Positions 45,600 through 54,864 of a stretch of DNA of 64,000 nt are shown in pieces (positions within the stretch are counted from its first letter, which is position 1; every line of letters begins with the position of its first letter). Location: NCBI GenBank assembly GCA_016124525.1, contig WGNO01000041.1, positions 1 to 64,000 on the forward strand, written 5' to 3'. The stretch is from Nostoc sp. RI_552. GTDB lineage: Bacteria; Cyanobacteriota; Cyanobacteriia; Cyanobacteriales; Nostocaceae. Under the pieces are notes generated by a model. The model saw only the letters and a list, made by a program, of their open reading frames with translations, was not told the DNA's origin and made no database searches. Both the position numbers and the translations under genes were made by a program.

Positions 45600-48590
45600 T
45601 CAACTCAGCACAGGGGATTTTTTTGTACCTTCATTGACTAAAAACGGCACTAAACCACCAGCGACCACCACAGCACCATCCATAAGACCAATAGGAGTAA
45701 TCTTTAAAAGATTCCTCAGTGGGGGAATAACGGTAACTAAGAGTTGCATACCAAAAGAACCCATCATGGCAGCATTTAAGTAAGGATTTACGGGTAATTT
45801 ATCTCGACTGAATATGCTGTGGTGTTCGGAACGGCAGCTAATAGTGTGCAGTAATTGTGCCGTTGTTAAGGTCATACAGGCAACAGTACTAGCTTGCGCC
45901 CCCACACCATACCTGAGTAGCGCATAGCTGTATGCTGCTAAAGTACTGACCGATATTGTCCCTGACTCAAACATAATTCTGCCGAAGTCAGAATTTTTGA
46001 TAATTGGTTCATCAGGATTGCGGGGTGGCTGACTCAACACATCGGGTTCTGGTGCTTCCATAGCCAAGGACAAACCAGGGAAAATATCACTAACTAAATT
46101 CAGCCACAAAAGTTGAATAGCATTCAAGGGTTCCCCTAAACCAGCACCTATAGCAGTAGTCATCACCATAATTTCGCTGAGATTCGTGGCTAGGAGGAAA
46201 TGCACAGATTTTCTAATATTGTTATAGATAGTCCGCCCCCGACTGACAGCAATAATCATAGTTTCTAGTCTGTCATCTTCTAAAACAATATCTGCAACTT
46301 CACGCGCCACATCAGTTCCTCCTTTACCCATTGCTACACCAACTTGTGCCGCTCTCATTGCCGGTGCATCATTAATACCATCACCGGTCATGGCCACCAC
46401 TTTGCCAGCTGCTTGAAAAGCCTGGACAATTTGCAGTTTATTACTAGGACTGATGCGGGCAAAGACGTTTACTTTGTCACTAACTGCTGTCAGTGCTTCT
46501 GGAGTGAGATTCTGAAGGTTAGTAGCATCAAGAACTTCCAGTTCGCCAGTGCGACTCAATTCTAATTCTTTAGCGATGGCATAAGCAGTTGAACTTTGAT
46601 CTCCAGTCATCATTACTGTATCAATTCCAGCTTGATGAAACTCGCCAATCAATTTTTTCGCCCCCCTTCTAATGGGGTCTGTCATCCCCACCAAACCCAA
46701 CCAAATCAAGTTTGCTTCATGATTATTGCTATTGTCATCGTCAATATTGTCATCATCAATATAGCTATAGGCTACCCCCAAGACTCGCAGTGCCTTTTGT
46801 GCCAAGCGCTCATTTTCCCTTACCATCCCTTGCCTGTCTTTTGGCGTTAAAGGCACTACTTCTCCATTTTTCATCCACCATTGACATATAGAAATCATTT
46901 CCGCTGGGTTACCTTTAACTGCAATCAACTTGCGGTGATTCTCAGTGTCATGAATTGTACTCATGACGTTACGGTTTTCGGTTCGCAGGTTGGTTTCCAA
47001 CAGTTCATATTTTTGCCTCAGTTGTATAACATCCACCCCAGCGCTAATTGCCAAGTGAATCAAAGCATTTTCCGTTGGCGAACCTGTCACCACATACTCA
47101 CCATTAGGCTGTTGACTGACTTCGCTTTCGTTACATAGCACGGATATATGAATCAGCCTTAACAATTCATCCTTCCTGTAGGGGTGAATATTGTCTTCCC
47201 CCACTCTAATTTTTTGGGTGGTTGTAGATATTTCCACCACTAACATTTTATTTTCTGTAATTGTCCCGGTTTTATCCAGGCAAATTGTCTGTACAGAACC
47301 CAAAGCTTCCACCGCGCTGAGACTGCGAACCAAAACATTATTCTTTCTCATCTCGCGGATGCCCAAGGTTAGGGTTGTAGTGGCAATCGTCGGTAACCCT
47401 TCTGGAACCGCAGCTACAGCCAAAGATATAGATGATTGCATCATTCTTAATAAACTATATCCCCGCAGCACTCCCAAACCAAAGACAAGACTGCAAATTC
47501 CCATCCCCATTAAAACCAATTGACCTCCCACCTGGTCTAGTTGTCTTTCCAGGGGAGTGTCTATAGACACAGCCTCATTCACGAGTTGTTGGATTTTGCC
47601 CATTTCTGTAAATTGACCTGTAGCTACAACTACAGCCAGTCCTTGACCACTAGTAACCAAAGTCCCTTTGTACACCATATTCACACGATCAGCCAAGGGG
47701 ATATTTTCACAAGACAAAGGCGCAGTAGTTTTCGTGCTGGGGATACTTTCACCAGTCAAAGCAGATTCGTCCACACTCAAGTTATCGGCTTCAATCAGTC
47801 GAGAATCTGCTGGTATATAACTACCAGGTTTGAGAAATAAAATGTCTCCCATCACCACATTTTCCGCAGGTATTTCCACCTGTTCACCTTCTCTAATTAC
47901 CCAAGTTAATATTTGCTCCCAATTTTTGAGAGATTGAATTATTCTTGCTGATTGGCTTTCTGTCATGTATCCAATCACCGCGTTCAAACCAACAACACCC
48001 ATAATCACAACGGCATCTATCACACCGCCAGTAATAATGGCAATTCCCGCCGCCGTCACCAGTAAAGCAACTGGCAGAGATTTAAACTGCTCAATGAAAA
48101 TCTTGGCGGAAGAACGAGTTGGTACTTCAGATAAAACATTAGAACCATACTTACTCAGGTTGACTATGACATCTTCATGAGATAATCCTTTTCTTTTTGA
48201 AGTATTTAATCTATCTATAATTTTATCCGTTGTCATCAAATGCCAATTATCTATTTGTTGTTTTTTATCATTATCAACAGCTAATTGCTGATTAATTAAA
48301 GATTTTGATAGCTTTTTACTTGTAGATAAACTAGTAATTTTTTGATAATCTTTTATAGTTTGCTGAATCAGTAAGCCAATTTTTTTCCAGCTCTTTTTCG
48401 GTTCAAAACAAACTAGAACATTACTTGTTAATGGATTTGCCGAAACATAAAATATTTCCGGTTTATTCGCCAGAGATCGCTCTAAGTATCTTTGTAATAA
48501 TGGCGAAAGATAAAGTTGATCAACTTTGTATCTAGCTCTCCCTTTCACTCTCGTGTGTATTGCTTTAATCACAGCAAATTTTGCTCCCAT
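45600..48590 (-). CDS. P-type ATPase, calcium/cation type (P2-like)
   Basis: A 996-residue pump. After an extra N-terminal stretch of about 100 residues resembling the heavy-metal-associated HMA_2 lead, it has a cation ATPase N-terminal domain (LSHEDVIVNLSKYG), TGES in the actuator domain, the PEGLP helix, the phosphorylation motif DKTGT and the hinge MTGDGINDAP. PEGLP and the absence of a CPC motif argue for a P2 pump (Ca2+, Mn2+ or Na+) rather than a heavy-metal pump. The mixture with an HMA-like N-terminus is unusual. A small membrane protein gene lies just upstream on the same strand. Confidence 0.9.
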   Translation of the reverse strand: MGAKFAVIKAIHTRVKGRARYKVDQLYLSPLLQRYLERSLANKPEIFYVSANPLTSNVLVCFEPKKSWKKIGLLIQQTIKDYQKITSLSTSKKLSKSLINQQLAVDNDKKQQIDNWHLMTTDKIIDRLNTSKRKGLSHEDVIVNLSKYGSNVLSEVPTRSSAKIFIEQFKSLPVALLVTAAGIAIITGGVIDAVVIMGVVGLNAVIGYMTESQSARIIQSLKNWEQILTWVIREGEQVEIPAENVVMGDILFLKPGSYIPADSRLIEADNLSVDESALTGESIPSTKTTAPLSCENIPLADRVNMVYKGTLVTSGQGLAVVVATGQFTEMGKIQQLVNEAVSIDTPLERQLDQVGGQLVLMGMGICSLVFGLGVLRGYSLLRMMQSSISLAVAAVPEGLPTIATTTLTLGIREMRKNNVLVRSLSAVEALGSVQTICLDKTGTITENKMLVVEISTTTQKIRVGEDNIHPYRKDELLRLIHISVLCNESEVSQQPNGEYVVTGSPTENALIHLAISAGVDVIQLRQKYELLETNLRTENRNVMSTIHDTENHRKLIAVKGNPAEMISICQWWMKNGEVVPLTPKDRQGMVRENERLAQKALRVLGVAYSYIDDDNIDDDNSNNHEANLIWLGLVGMTDPIRRGAKKLIGEFHQAGIDTVMMTGDQSSTAYAIAKELELSRTGELEVLDATNLQNLTPEALTAVSDKVNVFARISPSNKLQIVQAFQAAGKVVAMTGDGINDAPAMRAAQVGVAMGKGGTDVAREVADIVLEDDRLETMIIAVSRGRTIYNNIRKSVHFLLATNLSEIMVMTTAIGAGLGEPLNAIQLLWLNLVSDIFPGLSLAMEAPEPDVLSQPPRNPDEPIIKNSDFGRIMFESGTISVSTLAAYSYALLRYGVGAQASTVACMTLTTAQLLHTISCRSEHHSIFSRDKLPVNPYLNAAMMGSFGMQLLVTVIPPLRNLLKITPIGLMDGAVVVAGGLVPFLVNEGTKKSPVLS

Positions 48591-48703
48591 AGCACCCCCA
48601 ATAACTGAGGGTATTTTAGTTTATATACTCAATTGTTATTCTAGTAACTAGAGTCTACCTGTTGAATGAGCATACTATGAAGACTTGCAAAGCTCCTTAT
48701 ACT

Positions 48704-49219
48704 CTACTTCCCTAATCTTAATTCATTTTCATTGTTAAGTCTCACAAAGCTATCAAAGGCAAACCACGCTAATATATACCAAGAAATTTCTTCTAGCCTT
48801 AGCCCCTGTTTAACCAATTGGGCGATGGCAAATAAACTCAATCCCAGAGGCACTAGTAACCGCAAATCCACAACACCGTTTGTCATTCTATCAACATCGG
48901 CATTGAAATCAGACATAATATTTACCAAGTCCTGAGCCACAACGGATCTACCATCTCTGACATACTGAAAATCTTGCCCTGTTTCTGGGTTAAAATCGGT
49001 ATTTACTTGTCCTGCCTGATTTTCAAATTCATCAATTGCTTCTGTCACTACTTCTTTGAACCTTTCCGATAAAGCCATACCTTCTGTTATGGTAGTTCTA
49101 ACTACAGGTTGTTTGACAACATAAGCAACAGAAAGAATCAAAGATGAAGAAATCATTGTTGCCAAACTATCGACAATTTCAAATATATTAACTTGTTGCC
49201 AGTGACAGGTAGATGTCAT
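48704..49219 (-). CDS. small membrane protein associated with the P-type ATPase
   Basis: I use the ATG at 49219 with GGGAG 10 bases upstream; a TTG further up adds six residues. The 171-residue product has a hydrophobic segment near 20-40, then an acidic helical region (EGMALSERFKEVVTEAIDEFE) that resembles DUF5132-type proteins, and another hydrophobic segment near 125-150. It is just upstream of the ATPase on the same strand (114-base gap), so an accessory role in transport is likely. Function unproven. Confidence 0.6.
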   Translation of the reverse strand: MTSTCHWQQVNIFEIVDSLATMISSSLILSVAYVVKQPVVRTTITEGMALSERFKEVVTEAIDEFENQAGQVNTDFNPETGQDFQYVRDGRSVVAQDLVNIMSDFNADVDRMTNGVVDLRLLVPLGLSLFAIAQLVKQGLRLEEISWYILAWFAFDSFVRLNNENELRLGK

Positions 49220-49237
49220 TTGCCAATTTTCTCCCAA

Positions 49238-49597
49238 ACTAAGGCATCAATATATTAAGACTGATAAAATTTATTTTTATTTACATCAGCCTATAGTCTC
49301 AAAACTATATCCTGATGTAGGGAACAGTCAACAGTCATAGGAGTCCTATAGATAAAAGAATAATGACAACTTCTACACAGCGCGAGCAACAAATTCACAA
49401 ACTGGGTGAACTGATTGCACAGATTACAAGAGTCCCCGGGCTTCTACCTGTGGGGAGTGTCAATCAAAGTGAATATTAACAAAGTTGACTGTTGGGATAG
49501 TTCATCAACCATTCACCCCCAAACCATTGGAGTTTAAACCAATTTGCCCTAAGGAAAACTGCAACATGAACATATTTAGCTTAGTGCTTAATTTTAA
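49238..49597. other. spacer containing a palindrome and a short frame
   Basis: ATAGGAGTCCTATA at 49337-49350 is a near-palindrome. A 38-codon frame lies at 49363-49479. No other signal seen. Confidence 0.35.
49363..49479 (+). CDS. possible short peptide or gene remnant
   Basis: 38 codons from ATG to TAA, reading MTTSTQREQQIHKLGELI and on. The helical start looks like the beginning of a larger protein, so it may be a truncated gene. The nearest AGGAG is about 20 bases upstream, too far for a good start. Low support. Confidence 0.25.
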   Translation: MTTSTQREQQIHKLGELIAQITRVPGLLPVGSVNQSEY

Positions 49598-50071
49598 TTA
49601 AGAAAAATCCACAGCACCTTCCCTAGCATAGCGTCCCATCAGTTCTACAGCCTCTAAAACGTGGCCTTTCATAGCTGCCAGGAGTTCAGTTTTGCTTGCC
49701 CTTGGTGGTAAGCCCAAAAATTGATCCAGGGCGTAAAGTTTAAAGAAGTAGCGATGAGTTCCATGAGGCGGACAGGGTCCACTAAAACCCAACTCACCAA
49801 AATCATTCATCCCTTGTACACCACCATGAGGTAAATGAGTTTGTTTTATCATCCCTTCTGGTAGGTGGCGCAAATTAGCAGGTAAATCGTAGACTACCCA
49901 GTGAGTAAAAGTTTCTTTTGGCGCATCAGGATCTTCCATTAGCAATGCAAAACTGACTGTACCTGGCGGTGGGCTATCCCAAGCTAGGGGAGGAGAAACA
50001 TTTTCGCCATCACAGGTGTATTTAAAAGGAATGGAATTGCCGATGAAAAAAGCCAGACTTTGAAGTTCCAT
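49598..50071 (-). CDS. YbhB/YbcL family (PEBP, Raf kinase inhibitor-like) protein
   Basis: A 157-residue protein. KYTCDGENVSPPL, then MEDPDAP and HWVVYDLP form the PEBP ligand pocket (Asp-Pro-Asp and His residues). HRYFFKLYALD is the usual C-terminal block. The bacterial members bind anionic ligands, but their role is poorly known. First of a same-strand series with HPF-like and phosphoribosyltransferase genes, commonly found together in stress-related clusters. Confidence 0.9.
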   Translation of the reverse strand: MELQSLAFFIGNSIPFKYTCDGENVSPPLAWDSPPPGTVSFALLMEDPDAPKETFTHWVVYDLPANLRHLPEGMIKQTHLPHGGVQGMNDFGELGFSGPCPPHGTHRYFFKLYALDQFLGLPPRASKTELLAAMKGHVLEAVELMGRYAREGAVDFS

Positions 50072-50106
50072 CAGTGAATTATAGTGAATAATTTAGTGTT
50101 TTTCGT

Positions 50107-50307
50107 TTACTTGGACGGCAGGCGATGAGGGTCTTCTAGGTGTTGGTTTAAACTTTCAGCCATCTCAATGGCCACAAGAATTAATTGCTGTTCCATACGC
50201 CCATTGCCGCCCTCATCACTAACTTTTGGGTAAATATGGGGATTTGATAGCATCGCGGCTAACAATTGAGATGCAGTTTGTTTCAATTCATTAACTTGCG
50301 TGTTCAC
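50107..50307 (-). CDS. small conserved-type hypothetical protein
   Basis: A 66-residue protein starting at GTG 50307, preceded by GGAGG about 9 bases upstream. The frame is open further up, but that part overlaps the HPF-cold-shock gene in another frame. The product is helical (LKQTASQLLAAML, LILVAIEMAESLNQHL). It follows the HPF-like gene by 4 bases, indicating an operon. No family recognised. Confidence 0.6.
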   Translation of the reverse strand: MNTQVNELKQTASQLLAAMLSNPHIYPKVSDEGGNGRMEQQLILVAIEMAESLNQHLEDPHRLPSK

Positions 50308-50311
50308 ACCC

Positions 50312-50968
50312 TTATTCCTCCCACCCCAACGGCGGTTCAATGATGGTCTGCTCGGACTTGCCGACAGGAGGGCTAGGCTTATCAATAATTTTAACTGTGC
50401 TAGCTTGGGGGCCTTGTTCACCTAGTTGTTGGGTCAAATGCACAGCCGTACCAATTTGTAAGCGCTCAAAATCGTCATGTAATACACTATTACGGTGAAA
50501 GTAGATTTCCCGACCATCTAAAGTTCTCACGAAGCCATAGCCCCTATCTTTAAATAGTTTGGTCACAAGTGCTGTTGTTGCCTGTAATTCTTCTTGATTT
50601 TGACGGCCATTGCCTCCGGCACTGCGCTTTGCACAATTGCTTTCATGTTGCTGTCGGTTGAGTTCAACTAGTTGCTGACGTGCCGCGTTAAAAGTATCCC
50701 GAATCACCGCATCTAAAGGATCATATTGGTTACTTTCTGCCGGATTTCTTTCTGCGACAATTTCGTGACCCGGTGGCACAGTGATATCAATTCGCACGCG
50801 ATAAGGTGAACCACTCCGGGGACGATGATGTATCTTTTCAATAGCAATATGGCAACTATTGATTTGATGGCAAACATGCTCTAATTTGGCAATTTTTTCA
50901 TGAACTAAAGTATCAATCGCATTTGTTTTTTCAACATTACGATAAGTAATTTCTGGTGGTAGTTTCAT
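50312..50968 (-). CDS. ribosome hibernation factor-like protein fused to a cold-shock domain
   Basis: A 218-residue protein. Residues 1-105 are an HPF/RaiA-like S30AE fold (opening PPEITYRNVEKTNA, then YRVRIDITVPPGHEI). Residues 130-205 form a cold-shock RNA-binding domain with the RNP-like GYGFVRTLDGREIYFH. The arrangement is known from stress clusters; it should bind the ribosome or RNA under starvation or cold. The short gene 50107-50307 starts 4 bases downstream. Confidence 0.85.
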   Translation of the reverse strand: MKLPPEITYRNVEKTNAIDTLVHEKIAKLEHVCHQINSCHIAIEKIHHRPRSGSPYRVRIDITVPPGHEIVAERNPAESNQYDPLDAVIRDTFNAARQQLVELNRQQHESNCAKRSAGGNGRQNQEELQATTALVTKLFKDRGYGFVRTLDGREIYFHRNSVLHDDFERLQIGTAVHLTQQLGEQGPQASTVKIIDKPSPPVGKSEQTIIEPPLGWEE

Positions 50969-51049
50969 ATTTTTGTCAAATTTCCAATGGGCTGCTTGAA
51001 AAAATCAATTCATGAACTAGTATGGACATTTTCAAAGGTCTAAGCTTAT

Positions 51050-51715
51050 CTATGCACCCAAAGATAACGGTTGATAACCAGTTTGAGCTTTTGCTAACAG
51101 ATCACGCACTTCATCATCTGTAGTTTGGGGAAAGTCTTCGTACCATAAACCCACACTGTAAAAAGGCTCAGGTGTGGCAGCACAAACAATTTTATCCACG
51201 CCAACTTCCAACTCTCGGCAAGTTGCGCTAGCAGCCACAGGTACAGCAATAACAATTTGTGCCGGGTTCTGTCGCCGCACAGATGCCACTGCTGCCCACA
51301 TAGTAGCGCCTGTGGCTAAACCATCATCCACTAAAATCACTATGCGTCCTTGTAAATCGGGGAAAGGGCAATGGCCTCGATAAAGATTTTCTCGACGTTC
51401 TAATTCTCGTTGTTCTTGGGCTGCAACTGTGGCAATTGTTTCTTCGCAAATGTTGGCCAACTTAACAATATGTTCATTTAGAATCCGCACGCCACCGGAA
51501 CTTATCGCCCCCATTGCTAGTTCTTCTTGCTGAGGCACACCCAGCTTACGTACCACCAGGACATCTAGTGGGGCATTTAACGCTTTGGCAACTTCATACC
51601 CAATGGGTACACCCCCCCTGGGTAGTGCTAGTACAATGACATCTGAACGATTAGCATATCCTGTTAATTCCCCGGCTAAAATTTGACCTGCTATTGTGCG
51701 ATTTTTGAATAGCAT
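51050..51715 (-). CDS. phosphoribosyltransferase domain protein
   Basis: A 221-residue protein with GGAG well placed before the ATG at 51715. The PRPP loop is VILVDDGLATGATM (residues 128-141), and LPRGGVPIGYEVA is the early PPi loop. It belongs to a group of PRTases fused to or found with alpha/beta hydrolases in stress clusters; the base acceptor is not known. Lies with HPF-like and PEBP genes on the same strand. Confidence 0.88.
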   Translation of the reverse strand: MLFKNRTIAGQILAGELTGYANRSDVIVLALPRGGVPIGYEVAKALNAPLDVLVVRKLGVPQQEELAMGAISSGGVRILNEHIVKLANICEETIATVAAQEQRELERRENLYRGHCPFPDLQGRIVILVDDGLATGATMWAAVASVRRQNPAQIVIAVPVAASATCRELEVGVDKIVCAATPEPFYSVGLWYEDFPQTTDDEVRDLLAKAQTGYQPLSLGA

Positions 51716-51927
51716 GGTATGGTTCTCCTGGTATTTGTCTGCAAAATGAGCTTTTATTTATTAGATAACAACCATCTTTTCTCAACTTGCTGTGTTAAAC
51801 AATGGATCATATTGTGATGACAGTCGAGAGCCAATATTTTCCATGTCACCCTCACTAATCGCCTTATTCAAAAGCTCCACACCGCACTGGTATGATGAAG
51901 ACCATCGGCAACTTCTACCTTTTGTGG

Positions 51928-52125
51928 TTAACTGATGCTCTGAAAAAGTTCATCTAAACAAAAGGTTTCTCCAGCATTAGCACGTTCAGCAGAACCTGCA
52001 AGGAGAGCACCGACTAAAACCTCACCCAAGGTTCCTAAAGTCTCAGGGGTTGGGAGTTCTGCTTCACCGCGCGAGGGGAGGTGCGCATGATTCTGCACCT
52101 GTGCAATAAATTCATTATGTTGCAT
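51928..52125 (-). CDS. short DUF2267-like protein, probably shortened
   Basis: A 65-residue product. MQHNEFIAQVQNHAHL and the following ETLGTLGEVLVGALL match the first half of DUF2267, normally about 120 residues. The end (AGETFCLDELF) recalls the start of the second half, so an internal deletion is likely. DUF2267 proteins occur in stress clusters, as here. Role unknown. Confidence 0.55.
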   Translation of the reverse strand: MQHNEFIAQVQNHAHLPSRGEAELPTPETLGTLGEVLVGALLAGSAERANAGETFCLDELFQSIS

Positions 52126-52576
52126 TTTTGGTCCAGTTAGATTTATTGTCCGTGGCTAACTAGTGATGGTGGTTAATACCAATCATCCAGTCTTGCTGCT
52201 GTTTCTGAATTGATCATAGAAAGCTATAAGTTGCATTACCTCTGACTAACGAGGCGACATAATCAGTTAACCTATCTATCTAATGGAGGAGAAAGAGGTA
52301 GGGAGCAGGAAACAGTGAAAGGGGAATAAGGCTTTTAGTATGTACGGAGTTATGGCTACGCCACCAAAGCTATTAAAAGTCAAATAGGACTCCTATAGTT
52401 AATTGTTCGTGCTATACTGGAAAGGTATGCATATGTTCAAGATGACACTTTTGTATAAATAAGTGATTATTTTTCTTACCTATCAAAACATAGTGGGAGC
52501 GTGAGAACCCCCACGCTTTAGCTAGGGGATGAAACGCAAGTCAAGGGGATTTATCCCCAAAATTAGAGATTTTTTT
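52126..52576. other. spacer with IS605-like hairpin and leader structure of nurA
   Basis: ATAGGACTCCTAT (52384-52396) is a near-palindrome related to one at 49337. CCCC..GCTTTAGC..GGGG (about 52508-52528) resembles an IS605 right-end hairpin. GGGGAT/ATCCCC (52545-52550 with 52553-52558) follows, then seven T just before ATG 52577. Confidence 0.4.
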
Positions 52577-53752
52577 ATGCTTGATATGACAAAATTGTCG
52601 CGGCAAATGCAGGGTTTAAGTCAGCATCTTACCTTAGAAGCTGCCGCCAGTAGCCAGCGTTTGGAATTAGCGCAGCAACATTTAAAACAAGCTTATCAAT
52701 GTCAACAAGATTTAATTAACCTTCAGGAAAAATGGCGCGATCGCATTCTCTTTGCTTATCCTACGCCCATTGAGCCCCTAGACACCTGTATTGATATCCC
52801 CGTCCCGCCCAAAGTGCATACTGTCATTGCTACTGATGGTTCCCAAATTGCCCCCAACCATCATGAAATTGCCTATTGCTATCTTTTGAATATTGGCAGA
52901 GTAGTTTTACACTACGGACAAAATCGCCAACCGTTACTTGATAGTTTGCCAGAGGTATTTTATCGCCCGGAAGATTTATATGTGCCTCGCCAATGGGGGA
53001 TTAAAACCGAAGAGTGGATGGGTTATCGCCGCACTGCTTCAGAAACCACGGTTTTGGCAGAACTAGCTTGTGCGGTCAAAGGAGAAGCACCAACTTTAGC
53101 AATGGTTGATGGTTCCTTAATTTACTGGTTCTTGGAACAGTTGCCCAATGATGCTCGCGATCGCATTTTACCGCCCATCCTGGAAGCTTGGCAAAAAATG
53201 AGTCAGGCGCAAATTCCTCTCATGGGCTATTTGAGCGCGTCTCGCAATGTTGATTGTATGAACTTCTTACGGTTGTTGGCTTGTCCCCATCCAGCCCCCG
53301 ATTGTAAAAGTTATTGTCCAGACCAATTAGAAAAGTTACCTTGTAAAGTTTTTGAACCCTTGCGAGATACTACCTTCTGGGGAAGCAAACTACAACCAGG
53401 ACAAAGGGGGCCACTATGGCGGAGCAATAACCGTATTTTAGAACTATATGGCGATGAAATAATTTACTTTTGCCATGTCCACGTGGGTAGTGAAATTGCG
53501 AGGATAGAAGTACCATCATGGGTGGCTGAAAATACAGATATTTTTCACCAATCACTAGGATTAATGCTGGCACAGGTACAAAAAGGCTATGGTTACCCTG
53601 TGGCCATGGCAGAAGCCCACAATCAAGCAGTGGTAAGAGGGGGTGATAAAACTCGTTTCTTTGCTATGTTAGAAAGACAAATGATTAAAGCGGGTTTGAG
53701 AAATGTCGGCACTTCTTACAAAGAAGTGAGAAAACGAGGCAGTATTGCTTAG
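52577..53752 (+). CDS. NurA-like nuclease
   Basis: A 391-residue protein from ATG 52577 (MLDMTKLSRQ), matching cyanobacterial NurA; an upstream ATG at 52529 would run through a terminator-like hairpin. NurA-type motifs are present: IATDGSQIAPNHHE with a metal-binding Asp, and a second AMVDGSLIYW. Late HVHVGSEIARIEVP and a YPVAMAEAHNQAVV block complete the domain. In archaea NurA works with HerA in end resection. The cyanobacterial role is not established, and no HerA gene lies here. Confidence 0.85.
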   Translation: MLDMTKLSRQMQGLSQHLTLEAAASSQRLELAQQHLKQAYQCQQDLINLQEKWRDRILFAYPTPIEPLDTCIDIPVPPKVHTVIATDGSQIAPNHHEIAYCYLLNIGRVVLHYGQNRQPLLDSLPEVFYRPEDLYVPRQWGIKTEEWMGYRRTASETTVLAELACAVKGEAPTLAMVDGSLIYWFLEQLPNDARDRILPPILEAWQKMSQAQIPLMGYLSASRNVDCMNFLRLLACPHPAPDCKSYCPDQLEKLPCKVFEPLRDTTFWGSKLQPGQRGPLWRSNNRILELYGDEIIYFCHVHVGSEIARIEVPSWVAENTDIFHQSLGLMLAQVQKGYGYPVAMAEAHNQAVVRGGDKTRFFAMLERQMIKAGLRNVGTSYKEVRKRGSIA

Positions 53753-53817
53753 TTATGGTTTGCTGCCAAGTCAACAGACTATAATTCTCTCATAATTGTC
53801 CCATTGACCAATGACCA

Positions 53818-54768
53818 ATGATTAAGGACTCATTTTCCCCGGTGTTGGGACAACCACAAGCTATAGAATTACTTACCCAAGCGGTGAAACAAAATCGGGT
53901 TGCTCCAGCCTATCTATTTGTGGGTATAGATGGTGTAGGCAAAACTTTAGCTGCACGGTGCTTTGTGGAGTTATTATTTTCCGCACAGACAGGCAATTTC
54001 CCTGGTTTACAAATTCGTTTGCGTCAAGGTAATCATCCTGATTTGTGGTGGGTACAACCCACGTATCAACATGAGGGAAAACGACTCACAGCAGCAGAAG
54101 CAGCAGAGAAAAAACTCAAGCGTAAAGCACCGCCTATAATTAGGCTAGAACAAATTCGTGAAATTACTGAGTTTCTCGCCCGTCCCCCCTTGGAAGCACC
54201 CAGAAATGTAGTGGTACTGGAGTCAGCCCAAACAATGGCGGAACCAGCCGCTAATGCTTTGCTCAAAACCTTAGAAGAACCAGGACAGGCCACCTTGGTT
54301 TTAATTGCACCATCGCCTGAGTCTGTTTTGCCTACCTTGGTGTCACGCTGTCAACGCATTCCTTTTTATCCCTTAGACACACCATCTTTAACACGGGTAC
54401 TCACCCAAACAGGATATGAGGAAATTTTGCAGCATCAGACAGTTTTGAGTCTAGCGGCGGGTAGTCCAGGAGGTGCGATCGCATCTTATGAGCAATTAAA
54501 AGCAATTCCTGATCAGTTACTCCAAGAAGTAACTAAAGTGCCTTCATCCTATAGTCAAGCCCTGGAGTTAGCCAAGAAAATTGCTCAAGATTTAGATACA
54601 GAAGCACAACTGTGGTTAGTCGATTATCTGCAACAATTCTACTGGCAACAGTGGCACCAAGGAAAAATCATTCACAAGCTAGAACAAGCGCGTAAATCCT
54701 TACTTTGTTACGCCCAACCGCGCCTAGTTTGGGAATGCACCTTTATAGGACTGTTGACTAATGATTAA
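53818..54768 (+). CDS. holB: DNA polymerase III subunit delta prime
   Basis: A 316-residue protein. The clamp-loader AAA+ core has GQPQAIELL, Walker A GIDGVGKTLAARC (about residues 37-49), LEQIREITEFL and the sensor block ALLKTLEEP. VSRCQRIPF follows. It belongs to the gamma-complex that loads the sliding clamp. A conserved cyanobacterial neighbour of rpaA, here convergent with it. ATG start at 53818; it follows nurA by 65 bases and may be cotranscribed. Confidence 0.92.
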   Translation: MIKDSFSPVLGQPQAIELLTQAVKQNRVAPAYLFVGIDGVGKTLAARCFVELLFSAQTGNFPGLQIRLRQGNHPDLWWVQPTYQHEGKRLTAAEAAEKKLKRKAPPIIRLEQIREITEFLARPPLEAPRNVVVLESAQTMAEPAANALLKTLEEPGQATLVLIAPSPESVLPTLVSRCQRIPFYPLDTPSLTRVLTQTGYEEILQHQTVLSLAAGSPGGAIASYEQLKAIPDQLLQEVTKVPSSYSQALELAKKIAQDLDTEAQLWLVDYLQQFYWQQWHQGKIIHKLEQARKSLLCYAQPRLVWECTFIGLLTND

Positions 54769-54787
54769 TGACCACACCGTTGAGAAG

Positions 54788-54864
54788 TTCGCCGGGAGGA
54801 ACACTAGCCCCTTGTGTCTGGGTGAAAAGCCCATATGCAGCCCTGGCTCCTCCTGGCGAATTTT
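54788..54864 (+). terminator. long hairpin after holB
   Basis: TTCGCCGGGAGGA (54788-54800) pairs with TCCTCCTGGCGAA (54848-54860), with one G-U pair, followed by TTTT. The apical loop is 47 bases, more than a simple terminator needs, so a structured RNA or repeat is possible. Confidence 0.6.

Noticed and set aside
47191-47523. 110-codon plus-strand frame opposite the P-type ATPase
   Set aside because: It is a shadow of the DKTGT-PEGLP region, which is strongly conserved on the minus strand.
52529-52576. Upstream start for nurA
   Set aside because: The extra 16 codons pass through a GGGGAT/ATCCCC hairpin and a T-run, and NurA relatives begin at the later Met.
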